Part shown: positions 1 to 5,432 of the stretch, piece by piece | How positions within the stretch are numbered: the first letter of the stretch is position 1 | How the letters are laid out: every line of letters starts with the position of its first letter | Assembly: GCA_029987025.1 (NCBI GenBank) | Contig: DALTWQ010000045.1 | Location: 1 to 10,045 of the forward strand | DNA from: Methanocorpusculum sp. | GTDB taxonomy: Archaea; Halobacteriota; Methanomicrobia; Methanomicrobiales; Methanocorpusculaceae | Direction of reading: 5' to 3' | DNA: 10,045 bases | The notes under the pieces: generated by a model | The model's input: only the letters and a program-made list of their open reading frames with translations | Told to the model about the DNA's origin: nothing | The model's database searches: none | Translations under genes and position numbers: made by a program

Positions 1-222
1 CATTAAACGTCTGTTCATATTGATACGTGCTGCTTCCATTGCGGTGTGGCGAATCTGGCAGCCTTCAATTGCTTCGAGGTGAACTGCGACTGGGAACTCT
101 TCAGTCAGGTTTCCCATATCGAACTGAACAACCTTAACTCCGGGAACTCCTCCCATGTACTGGCGGCGGCAGTATGCCGTCTTTGCCAGATGGTTATACA
201 TTCGTGCTGGTTTTCTTACCAT
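1..222 (-). CDS. rpl10e: 50S ribosomal protein L10e (uL16 family), N-terminal 74 residues, cut by window edge
   Basis: This is the start of the archaeal large-subunit protein L10e, the counterpart of bacterial L16, which sits near the peptidyl-transferase and tRNA-entry region of the ribosome. Translating the minus strand from the ATG at 222-220 gives MVRKPARMYNHLAKTAY, then MGGVPGVKVVQFDMGN (residues 23-38) and CQIRHTAMEAARI (55-67), all hallmark blocks of the family. The frame stays open to base 1, so 74 codons are visible of about 165-175 usual for the family. An AGGAG Shine-Dalgarno at 236-232 lies 9 nt before the ATG, which fixes the start. It lies downstream of the ABC transporter on the same strand, but a TATA-like element at 310-303 suggests its own promoter. 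Recognition is by sequence memory of the family and is very clear. Confidence 0.95.
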   Translation of the reverse strand, partial: MVRKPARMYNHLAKTAYCRRQYMGGVPGVKVVQFDMGNLTEEFPVAVHLEAIEGCQIRHTAMEAARINMNRRLM

Positions 223-302
223 TTTAGATTACTCCTATGCTCTCTTTGCAGCAGACCAAATGGTACGCTGCAACTTTGTGCATATCAGGTAGGACGGACA
301 CC

Positions 303-310
303 ATATTAAA
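303..310 (-). promoter_or_regulatory. Probable TATA box of the L10e gene
   Basis: On the minus strand this reads TTTAATAT, a fair match to the archaeal TATA consensus. A start about 26 bp downstream, near 280, would give a leader of some 58 nt before the L10e ATG, with the AGGAG ribosome site inside it. No convincing T-run terminator separates it from the ABC ATPase gene upstream, so read-through from the transporter operon remains possible. Confidence 0.4.
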
Positions 311-355
311 GGTTATGCATCATTTTCCCGAACATGCAGATATCTTTATTATCCG

Positions 356-1144
356 CTACTGATTTGAGGAAAGTTCCTGAAGTTTTTCAATCTCAGCAAG
401 CACCGCTCTTCTCAGACGCGCAAACTCAACAGAGGTACGATCACGCGGCCTTGGTAAATCAACCGCATATATTTCATGAATCCTTCCCGGACGAGGGGAA
501 AGAATGACAATTCTGTCCGAAAGATAGACTGCTTCATCAACACTGTGAGTAACAAAGAGAATTGTTTTCTTTGTTGAGGCCCAGATATCCAGAAGTTCAT
601 TCTGCATTCTGTTTCTTGTCTGGGCATCCAGCGCTCCGAAGGGCTCATCCATCAGCATAATCGCAGGGTCTGATGCAAGAGCGCGGGCAACTGCAGCGCG
701 CTGACGCATTCCGCCCGAGAGCTCATACGGATAACTCTCAGCAAAGTCAGTAAGACCCACAAGATCAAGACGCTTTTTCACTTCAAGATTGCGTGTTTCT
801 TTATCAACACCCATCATCTCAAGACCGAATCCGACATTCTCTGCAATCGTGCGCCACGGATAAAGCGAGTACTCCTGAAACACCATAGTCATTTTCGGAG
901 ACGGGCCGTCAACAACTTTTCCATCAAACCGAACTGTTCCGGAGGTTGGAACATCAAGACCGCCAATCATCCGCAGGAGTGTTGTTTTGCCGCACCCGGA
1001 CGGACCTAAGAGACAGACGAACTCTCCGTCATAGACTTCCAGATTGATGTCTTCAAGGGCGACGACGTCTCCTTTCTTTTTTGCATGGAAAATCTTTCCG
1101 GCGTGTTCAGCCTTAACCCATACTTTTCCCCGGTCTGTTGTCAT
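356..1144 (-). CDS. ABC transporter ATP-binding protein, NitT/TauT (SsuB/TauB-like) family
   Basis: This is the cytoplasmic ATPase that powers the importer whose permease is encoded just upstream. The 262 residues are the usual length for the family. Visible motifs in order are Walker A GPSGCGKT (47-54), the Q-loop in VFQEYSLYPW (88-97), the signature LSGGMRQR (142-149), Walker B IMLMDEP (162-168), and the H-loop histidine in VTHSVDEA (H200). The Q-loop context ending in PW and the overall pattern are typical of nitrate, sulfonate and taurine importers. The ATG overlaps the permease TGA as ATGA, and a strong GGAGGTG ribosome site at 1159-1153 sits 8 nt upstream inside the permease gene, so the two are co-translated. 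The substrate cannot be told from the ATPase: sulfonate, taurine, nitrate-like anions and pyrimidine precursors are all moved by members of this family. Confidence 0.93.
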   Translation of the reverse strand: MTTDRGKVWVKAEHAGKIFHAKKKGDVVALEDINLEVYDGEFVCLLGPSGCGKTTLLRMIGGLDVPTSGTVRFDGKVVDGPSPKMTMVFQEYSLYPWRTIAENVGFGLEMMGVDKETRNLEVKKRLDLVGLTDFAESYPYELSGGMRQRAAVARALASDPAIMLMDEPFGALDAQTRNRMQNELLDIWASTKKTILFVTHSVDEAVYLSDRIVILSPRPGRIHEIYAVDLPRPRDRTSVEFARLRRAVLAEIEKLQELSSNQ

Positions 1145-1902
1145 TTGTCAAGCACCTCCCACGCAAACTTCTTTTTCTGAACGAGTTTGAATATCAAATC
1201 CATACCGATACCGATGATTCCAATGCAGATCATACCTGCTATAATATAGCTTACCTGTCCAAAGTTGTAGCAGTACATAATTAAGTATCCAAGACCGTGT
1301 GAGGAACCGGGCATCATTTCTGCTGCCACGACACTCATCCAGGCAATACCGAATCCAAGCCGTAACCCATTCCAGATAGCGGGAGCTGCGGCCGGAAGGA
1401 TGACTTTTCCCATAATCTGCCGGCTGTTTGCCTGATAGATTTTTGCTGTTTCAAGCCAGCTTTTCTTAACCCTTTTAACACCCTCGATCGTACTTACCAG
1501 AATCGGGAATATACAGCCGATAACAATAATAAAGACAATGGAAGTCATTCCAATACCGAACCACGCAAGGGATAACGGAACCCAGGCAAGCGGCGGGATC
1601 GGCCGAAAAATCTGAATCAACCCGTTGGAAAACTCTTCCCAGAACGGGTGGCTTCCTAAAAATATACCGAGAGGGACTGCAATAATACAGGCAATTACGA
1701 AACCGAGAGTGACACGAATTATACTCTCCCAGGCATTCGAAACAAGACTCCCGATACCGAAAACATCAGCAAACGGTGTCAGCAGCCGTGAAAATACTGC
1801 ATCAACAGTCGGAAGAATAAATGCATTATTAATTATCAGAGCACATATCTCCCAGATTCCCACAAGAATAAGAGGAAGAATGAGCTTGTAATACCATTTC
1901 AT
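1141..1902 (-). CDS. ABC transporter permease, NitT/TauT (SsuC/TauC-like) family
   Basis: This is the membrane subunit forming the import channel. The 253-residue protein begins with a hydrophobic segment (about 6-24) and has further membrane stretches near 64-83, 105-135, 183-196 and 217-240. The stretch PIPPLAWVPLSLAWFGIG (101-118) and the EAA coupling loop ETAKIYQANSRQIMGKVILP (151-170), which docks on the ATPase, are characteristic of BPD-type permeases of this family. An AGGA ribosome site lies 10 nt before the ATG. A TATA-like TTTATTTA at 1963-1956 would start transcription about 30 nt upstream of the gene. It is the first gene of a two-gene operon. No periplasmic or lipoprotein-type substrate-binding protein is encoded on either side within the window, so the ligand is unknown; the binding protein may be encoded elsewhere. 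Confidence 0.92.
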   Translation of the reverse strand: MKWYYKLILPLILVGIWEICALIINNAFILPTVDAVFSRLLTPFADVFGIGSLVSNAWESIIRVTLGFVIACIIAVPLGIFLGSHPFWEEFSNGLIQIFRPIPPLAWVPLSLAWFGIGMTSIVFIIVIGCIFPILVSTIEGVKRVKKSWLETAKIYQANSRQIMGKVILPAAAPAIWNGLRLGFGIAWMSVVAAEMMPGSSHGLGYLIMYCYNFGQVSYIIAGMICIGIIGIGMDLIFKLVQKKKFAWEVLDK

Positions 1903-1955
1903 GATGAATAAATCCTACCAATATATGCTCATTGAATAGTTATCAAAGTTATGAA

Positions 1956-1963
1956 TAAATAAA
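1956..1963 (-). promoter_or_regulatory. Probable TATA box of the ABC transporter operon
   Basis: The minus strand reads TTTATTTA here. A start about 26 bp downstream, near 1933, would leave a leader of about 31 nt carrying the AGGA ribosome site of the permease gene. A closer ATATAT at 1926-1921 is too near the ATG to act as TATA box for this start codon. Assignment is by position and sequence only. Confidence 0.4.
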
Positions 1964-2024
1964 TCGTCTGACGAAAGAGATGATACTGTCCGCATCAGGT
2001 TTTTCGAAAGACCTTCTATGGTCG

Positions 2025-2046
2025 CATTTTTTTCAGAAAAAAAATG
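2025..2046. terminator. AT-rich perfect hairpin with T-runs on both strands
   Basis: CATTTTTTT (2025-2033) is perfectly complementary to AAAAAAATG (2038-2046), with a 4-base spacer. The plus strand has a T7 run and the minus strand a T8 run (2044-2037). Archaeal RNA polymerase terminates at T-runs, so this could stop transcription in either direction. On the minus strand it lies about 60-70 nt after the start expected from the TATA box at 2136-2129, so it could end a short RNA or attenuate a long leader of the transporter operon. Confidence 0.4.
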
Positions 2047-2108
2047 TCCGGTTCGAACTGACTCTGCAGTACACAACACCTGAGACAACGTAGACAATAC
2101 TCTGAATC
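2037..2108 (-). ncRNA. Possible short minus-strand transcript (small RNA or attenuated leader)
   Basis: This is inferred from signals only. A near-ideal minus-strand TATA box (CTATATAA, 2136-2129) predicts a start near 2106, and a T8 run at 2044-2037 predicts an end, giving an RNA of about 70 nt. The interval has no strong ribosome site; the only open frame begins with TTG at 2097 and does not resemble a known protein. No strong internal fold is evident, apart from the short self-complementary stretches CTGCAG and GTTCGAAC. It could equally be the 5' leader of the transporter mRNA. Confidence 0.2.
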
Positions 2109-2128
2109 TACCGGATGAAACGACACAA

Positions 2129-2136
2129 TTATATAG
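2129..2136 (-). promoter_or_regulatory. Strong minus-strand TATA box in the divergent region
   Basis: The minus strand reads CTATATAA. It lies 14 bp downstream, in its own direction, of the element GCACTTCCGC (2160-2151). It drives either a long leader of about 200 nt for the transporter operon or a separate short RNA ending at the T8 run. The sequence is partly symmetric, so use in the plus direction is possible, but that would start inside the GCGGAAGTGC element. Confidence 0.5.
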
Positions 2137-2149
2137 TAATACTCAGTTT

Positions 2150-2251
2150 TGCGGAAGTGCATTTAACCAATAAAAAATCTTAAATTTGGATTCTAAGATG
2201 AAATAGAGTTTATTTTCTTTAAGTGAAACTCTGCAGTGAGGCACTTCCGCA
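2150..2251. repeat. Paired 11-bp inverted repeat flanking the centre of the divergent promoter region
   Basis: TGCGGAAGTGC (2150-2160) and its exact reverse complement GCACTTCCGCA (2241-2251) are separated by 80 bp. Each copy lies just upstream of a TATA box facing away from the centre (gaps of 14 and 16 bp), so both promoters see the element in the same orientation. This suggests a binding site for one regulator acting on both promoters. An RNA hairpin is less likely because of the wide spacing and position upstream of the predicted starts. Confidence 0.55.
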
Positions 2252-2274
2252 CCGCGCGGTAGGGGGTTTATATA
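2241..2274 (+). promoter_or_regulatory. radA promoter: shared element, perfect palindrome and TATA box
   Basis: The region reads, in order, GCACTTCCGC (2241-2250), the perfect 10-bp palindrome ACCGCGCGGT (2251-2260), a short G-run, and a consensus archaeal TATA box TTTATATA (2267-2274). A start is expected near 2297-2300, giving a leader of about 105 nt before the radA ATG. The palindrome touches the first element and ends 6 bp before the TATA box, where the TFB recognition element would lie, so a protein bound there could block or help TBP/TFB. Confidence 0.65.
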
Positions 2275-2390
2275 CCACGAAGTCAATTTCTTAATTGTAA
2301 CAGCACAAACCCAAATGAAGATGTGATGAAGCAGGAAACAAAATAAAGCCTGCCTCAGCTGTTGTCAAAAAAGAATATCTCAAAAAAACA

Positions 2391-2395
2391 AGGAG
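2391..2395 (+). promoter_or_regulatory. radA ribosome binding site
   Basis: AGGAG lies 9 nt before the ATG at 2405 and supports that start. The leader around it is A-rich and likely unstructured. Confidence 0.8.
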
Positions 2396-2404
2396 AAAGA
2401 AGAT

Positions 2405-3394
2405 ATGCCCGAAATTGATATTGAAGATTTACCCGGAGTAGGACCAGCAACAGCCGACCGTTTACGCGAAGCCGGATACATCACCGTTGAAGCAATTGCA
2501 ACAGCAACCCCTGCCGACCTCTCTGAAGCAGCAGAATTAGGAGAAGCAACTGCAAAGAAACTGATTAAGGCAGCTGGTCAGCTGGCTGACATCGGCGGTT
2601 TCAAAACCGGAACTGACATTCTCATCAGACGTCAGGATGTCAGAAAATTAAAGTGGCTCGTTCCTGAAGTTGATGAGATGCTTGACGGCGGACTTGAAAC
2701 ACAGGCCATCACCGAACTCTACGGTGAATTCGGTTCCGGAAAATCACAGGTCGTTCACCAGATGGCTGTAAACTGCCAGCTTCCTGTTGAACTCGGCGGA
2801 CTTGACGGTTCATGTCTTTACATTGATACAGAAAACACCTTCCGTCCGGAACGTATTGAGCAGATGGTAAACGGCCTCGAGTTCGAAGAACTTCCCGATG
2901 ACTACGAAATTCCGCCGGTTGAAGAGTTCCTCGCAAATATTCACATTGCACGTGCACACTCTTCAGATCACCAGATGCTCTTAATCGATGCAGCCCGTGA
3001 ACTGGCAGCACAGATTGCAGAAACCGGAAAACCTGTAAAACTTGTTATCATCGACTCACTCACCGGTCTTTTCCGCGCAGAGTATGCAGGACGCGGAACC
3101 CTTGCCGGACGTCAGCAGAAGTTAAACCGCCACATGCACGATCTCTTCAAACTCATCGACAGCTTAAATGCAGTAGGTCTTGTTACCAACCAGGTTATGT
3201 CAAACCCGGCAGCCCTCTTTGCTGACCCGACAAAACCTGTCGGCGGAAATATCGTGGGACACACTGCAACCTTCAGAATATATCTGCGCAAGAGCAAAGG
3301 CGGTAAGAGAATCGCACGTCTCGTAGATTCGCCGAACCTTCCGGACGGAGAAGCAGCGTTCGCAGTCGAGACCGGCGGTCTTAAAGAAGCATAA
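2405..3394 (+). CDS. radA: DNA repair and recombination protein RadA
   Basis: RadA is the archaeal RecA/Rad51-type recombinase: it forms a filament on single-stranded DNA and catalyses ATP-dependent strand exchange in homologous recombination. The 329 residues match the family. The N-terminal helix-hairpin-helix domain includes LPGVGPATADRLREAG (9-24). The linker FKTG (66-69) fits the polymerisation motif that docks into the next subunit. Walker A is GEFGSGKS (107-114), Walker B LVIIDS (213-218); the L1 region holds FRAEYAGRGTLAGRQQ (223-238), and VTNQVM (260-265) leads into loop L2. The C-terminal block with HTATFRIYLRKSKGGKRIAR (286-305) is canonical. Relative to many RadA proteins there is a short acidic insertion near residues 160-172 (EELPDDYEIPP). 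It stands alone, with its own promoter and a T7 terminator after the stop. Confidence 0.98.
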   Translation: MPEIDIEDLPGVGPATADRLREAGYITVEAIATATPADLSEAAELGEATAKKLIKAAGQLADIGGFKTGTDILIRRQDVRKLKWLVPEVDEMLDGGLETQAITELYGEFGSGKSQVVHQMAVNCQLPVELGGLDGSCLYIDTENTFRPERIEQMVNGLEFEELPDDYEIPPVEEFLANIHIARAHSSDHQMLLIDAARELAAQIAETGKPVKLVIIDSLTGLFRAEYAGRGTLAGRQQKLNRHMHDLFKLIDSLNAVGLVTNQVMSNPAALFADPTKPVGGNIVGHTATFRIYLRKSKGGKRIARLVDSPNLPDGEAAFAVETGGLKEA

Positions 3395-3416
3395 CTGTAA
3401 GCAACTCTAAACACCC

Positions 3417-3423
3417 TTTTTTT
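3417..3423 (+). terminator. T-run terminator of radA
   Basis: A T7 run begins 22 bp after the radA stop codon and is followed by AAATTATAT. This fits archaeal intrinsic termination, which needs no hairpin. Confidence 0.6.
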
Positions 3424-3547
3424 AAATTATATGAGACAGATGCTGACTGATTTTTTCGGCAGTGATAGTGTATTGGAGATAGATAAACTCCAGTCAGACC
3501 ATTATCCAGATTAAAAAACAATCAAAAAATGTGAAACGGAATCCTGC

Positions 3548-3559
3548 AAAAATAAAAAA
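3548..3559 (-). terminator. T-run terminator of the pyridoxal kinase gene
   Basis: On the minus strand a T6 run, an A and a T5 run follow 2 bp after the kinase stop codon. It lies tail-to-tail with the radA terminator, so the two convergent genes are insulated from each other. Confidence 0.55.
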
Positions 3560-3561
3560 TA

Positions 3562-4386
3562 TTATTTTCTGACTGCAGCAATCAGCTCGGGAATCATTGC
3601 CTCAAACTTCACACCATACCAGTGCTTTTCGTCATTGATGGTATTTTCAATACAGCGTACAGTAAAGTCAGCCGCAATTTTTGCTGATGTGTATGCATCG
3701 TTTCCATTGAAAAGAGCCCCTACAAAGGTAGATGCATACACATCCCCGGTACCGTGACAGCTGCGGTCGATTTTACGATGCTCGTAATATGAGTAGTTTC
3801 CGTTTTCAAAGACAGCAACACCTGTGCGCGTTTCTTTGTAACTGACACCGGTTAATATTACTGTCTTTGCGCCGAGTTTCGATAATCTGTCAATCAGTTC
3901 ACGGATGTAGGCTTCCTCATACACTGTTTTATACGGCATATCTGTAAGCATACATGCTTCAGTAATATTCGGGATTATGATATCTGCCGTGCTGCAGAGT
4001 TTTTTCATCTCTGCAACATATGCCATGTCAAATGCAGGATAGAGAACACCGTTATCTGCCATTGCAGGATCTACGATGCGCAGACAGGGGAAGGAATCCA
4101 TAAGTTCCATGACAGAGGCAACCTCTTCCTTACTTCCGAGGTATCCGGTATAGACTGCATCAAACGTAAGCGGAATACTTTCCCAGTGTTTTCTAATCTC
4201 CGGAATGTCTTCTGCCAGGTCACGGCAGGTAAATCCGGTAAAACCTGAAGTGTGTGTTGATAATACAGCAGTCGGAAGAACTACCGTTTCAATGCCGCAC
4301 GCTGAAATTATCGGCAGAGCCACGGTAAGTGAACACTGCCCGAAACAGGAAATATCCTGAATAGTAACTACACGAGTATCTTTCAT
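3562..4386 (-). CDS. Pyridoxal/pyridoxamine kinase (PdxK/PdxY-like, ribokinase fold)
   Basis: The protein phosphorylates a B6 vitamer (pyridoxal, pyridoxamine or pyridoxine) with ATP as a salvage route to pyridoxal 5'-phosphate in the cytoplasm. The 274 residues match the PdxY/PdxK group. Visible motifs are SCFGQCSLTVALPI (13-26) at the substrate end, TSGFTGF (46-52), YTGYLGS (79-85), DPAMADNG (106-113), PNITEA (139-144) and the anion-hole/catalytic motif GTGD (212-215), whose Asp215 is the expected base. The sequence reads like the pyridoxamine kinases of clostridia, so a bacterial origin is plausible but unproven. No clear ribosome site precedes the ATG; two TATA-like ACATATTC units on the minus strand (4438-4419 region) predict a very short leader. 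PLP is needed by SepCysS, the partner of SepRS encoded nearby, but the link is only suggestive. A ThiD-like hydroxymethylpyrimidine kinase is less likely given the motifs. Confidence 0.88.
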   Translation of the reverse strand: MKDTRVVTIQDISCFGQCSLTVALPIISACGIETVVLPTAVLSTHTSGFTGFTCRDLAEDIPEIRKHWESIPLTFDAVYTGYLGSKEEVASVMELMDSFPCLRIVDPAMADNGVLYPAFDMAYVAEMKKLCSTADIIIPNITEACMLTDMPYKTVYEEAYIRELIDRLSKLGAKTVILTGVSYKETRTGVAVFENGNYSYYEHRKIDRSCHGTGDVYASTFVGALFNGNDAYTSAKIAADFTVRCIENTINDEKHWYGVKFEAMIPELIAAVRK

Positions 4387-4398
4387 TTGCGTAATGTA

Positions 4399-4416
4399 CA
4401 GCCCGCAGCAGGGCTG
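4399..4416 (-). repeat. Short inverted repeat upstream of the kinase start
   Basis: CAGCCC (4399-4404) and GGGCTG (4411-4416) form a 6-bp GC-rich stem around GCAGCA. The repeat ends 12 bp before the kinase ATG. In RNA it would fold near the 5' end of the message if transcription starts far enough upstream; otherwise it may be an operator. Confidence 0.35.
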
Positions 4417-4418
4417 CA

Positions 4419-4438
4419 GAATATGTCTGAATATGTTT
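4419..4438. repeat. Tandem 10-bp repeat in the pdxK/taw1 divergent region
   Basis: GAATATGTCT is followed directly by GAATATGTTT, identical at 9 of 10 positions and spaced one helical turn apart. On the minus strand the units read ACATATTC, which is TATA-like and well placed (about 26-40 bp) for a kinase start near 4396. It may therefore be a doubled promoter element or a side-by-side regulator site. Confidence 0.4.
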
Positions 4439-4477
4439 CTGGTAATAAGTAATAAATCAAACCCACGCGAACACTGT

Positions 4478-4491
4478 TACGGTATACCGTA
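4478..4491. promoter_or_regulatory. 14-bp perfect palindrome abutting the taw1 start
   Basis: TACGGTATACCGTA reads the same on both strands and ends 2 bp before the taw1 ATG at 4494. There is no Shine-Dalgarno before this gene. An A/T-rich stretch with AATAAAT near 4451-4457 is the best TATA candidate and would start transcription near 4480, within the palindrome. The site could be an operator at the start point, or could fold at the very 5' end of the mRNA. Confidence 0.45.
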
Positions 4492-4493
4492 CT

Positions 4494-5432
4494 ATGTATC
4501 GAAAACCTGCAGAATCCTTAACACCCCGTGAACTGCTGCACAGACAGGGATATAATTTCATCTCCGAAAAAAGCAGCGCAGCAGTAAAACCCTGCATGTG
4601 GTGCAAACGCGCGGTCCGCGGCGGAGAATCCTGCTACAAACATCAGTTTTACGGCATCGAAACTGCAAAATGCGTGCAGATGACACCAACTCTGCGCTGC
4701 AACCAGCGCTGTGTCTTCTGCTGGCGCTCGATGGAGTATGAAATTGAGCCGGACGAAGTGCTTTCTCCCGGGGAGATAGTGTCTGCAATACCTGCGCTGC
4801 AGCGCAAGGGACTTTCCGGAGACAAACCGTTTTCCGATGCAGAGTTCTGGGAAGAAGCTACCGCGCACCCTACACAGTTTGCAGTATCTTTGTCGGGAGA
4901 GCCGACACTCTACCCGAAACTTCCTGAACTGATATCTCGCTTAAAAGAGGGAGGAAACTCAGTCTTTGTTGTTTCAAACGGCACCAATCCGTCAATGATT
5001 CGAAAAATCAGTCCGACGCAGCTTTATCTCTCGCTTGATGCAGGATGCTTGGAGCAGTATGAGAAAATCTGCAGACCCGTCGGCAGCGCCGCAGAAATGT
5101 GGAACAACATCCAGGAATCCTTAGATTTTCTGCAGGAAAAAGAAGCCGAAGGCATCCGTACTGCAGTACGGACGACACTTGTTAAGGGACTGAATGATAC
5201 TGATGAAGATGCAGCATCCTTTGCAAAGATTATCATGCGTTCAAAACCAATGTATGTTGAAATCAAAGGATACATGTATCTTGGATACAGTCGAATAAGA
5301 TTATCAGAAACTGCGGTTCCGGATATGACTGAAATCAGAGCGTTCGCGAAAAAGACAGCATCTCTTTCCCGGTACGAACTGATGGATGAAAATGAACCGA
5401 GCCGCGTTGTTGTCATGAGGAGACAAAAATGA
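4494..5432 (+). CDS. taw1: S-adenosyl-L-methionine-dependent tRNA 4-demethylwyosine synthase Taw1 (TYW1)
   Basis: Taw1 is a radical SAM enzyme that condenses N1-methylguanosine-37 of tRNA(Phe) with two carbons of pyruvate to make 4-demethylwyosine, the tricyclic core of wyosine bases that stabilise the reading frame. The 312 residues match the archaeal form, which lacks the flavodoxin domain of eukaryotic TYW1. The radical SAM triad is CNQRCVFC (C69, C73, C76). Three further cysteines, C34, C47 and C60, spaced 13 and 13 residues, match the second iron-sulfur cluster ligands of the methanococcal enzyme (recalled as C26, C39, C52). CYKHQFYG (47-54) holds a lysine, K49, in the position of the pyruvate Schiff-base lysine. 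LSGEPTLYP (133-141) and VSNGTNP (160-166) are also typical. An extra C37 is present. The last codon overlaps the sepS start (ATGA), so the two are one operon. Confidence 0.95.
   Translation: MYRKPAESLTPRELLHRQGYNFISEKSSAAVKPCMWCKRAVRGGESCYKHQFYGIETAKCVQMTPTLRCNQRCVFCWRSMEYEIEPDEVLSPGEIVSAIPALQRKGLSGDKPFSDAEFWEEATAHPTQFAVSLSGEPTLYPKLPELISRLKEGGNSVFVVSNGTNPSMIRKISPTQLYLSLDAGCLEQYEKICRPVGSAAEMWNNIQESLDFLQEKEAEGIRTAVRTTLVKGLNDTDEDAASFAKIIMRSKPMYVEIKGYMYLGYSRIRLSETAVPDMTEIRAFAKKTASLSRYELMDENEPSRVVVMRRQK
5417..5422 (+). promoter_or_regulatory. sepS ribosome binding site inside the end of taw1
   Basis: GAGGAG lies 6 nt before the sepS ATG at 5429, within the last codons of taw1. It supports this start and independent initiation besides coupling through the ATGA overlap. 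Confidence 0.75.

Larger units (their letters stand above)
1903..2404. other. Gene-free divergent control region between ABC operon and radA
   Basis: This 502-bp stretch separates the minus-strand transporter operon from plus-strand radA. I see no convincing protein gene and no tRNA. It holds a proximal TATA-like site for the permease, an AT-rich hairpin, a second strong minus-strand TATA box, a strong radA TATA box, and a shared 10-bp element upstream of both strong TATA boxes; each is listed separately. The part from about 2300 to 2390 appears to be radA leader, A-rich and without obvious strong structure. The length is large for this otherwise compact window. Confidence 0.7.

Noticed and set aside
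46..309. Open plus-strand frame of 87 codons at the left edge
   Set aside because: It is antisense to the clear L10e gene and its upstream region, the product is cysteine-rich and resembles no family, and it has no ribosome site.
2048..2060. tRNA T-loop-like GGTTCGAA sequence in the divergent region
   Set aside because: No acceptor stem, anticodon arm or D-arm can be built around it; it is just an 8-bp GTTCGAAC palindrome.
1915..2097. Minus-strand frame of 60 codons starting with TTG, downstream of a strong TATA box
   Set aside because: There is no Shine-Dalgarno, the start is TTG, the product is unlike any known family, and the AT hairpin with T8 run falls inside it. The short-RNA reading is kept as a weak alternative.
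2709..3414. Long antisense frames opposite radA (2709-3011 and 3112-3414)
   Set aside because: They mirror the codon pattern of radA, lack ribosome sites and encode nothing recognisable. The same holds for antisense frames under taw1, sepS, the hydrolase and aspA.
3443..3497. Long-range hairpin CTGACTG/CAGTCAG between radA and the kinase gene
   Set aside because: The 7-bp stem spans 41 bp in a region where both genes already have T-run terminators; it is within chance expectation.
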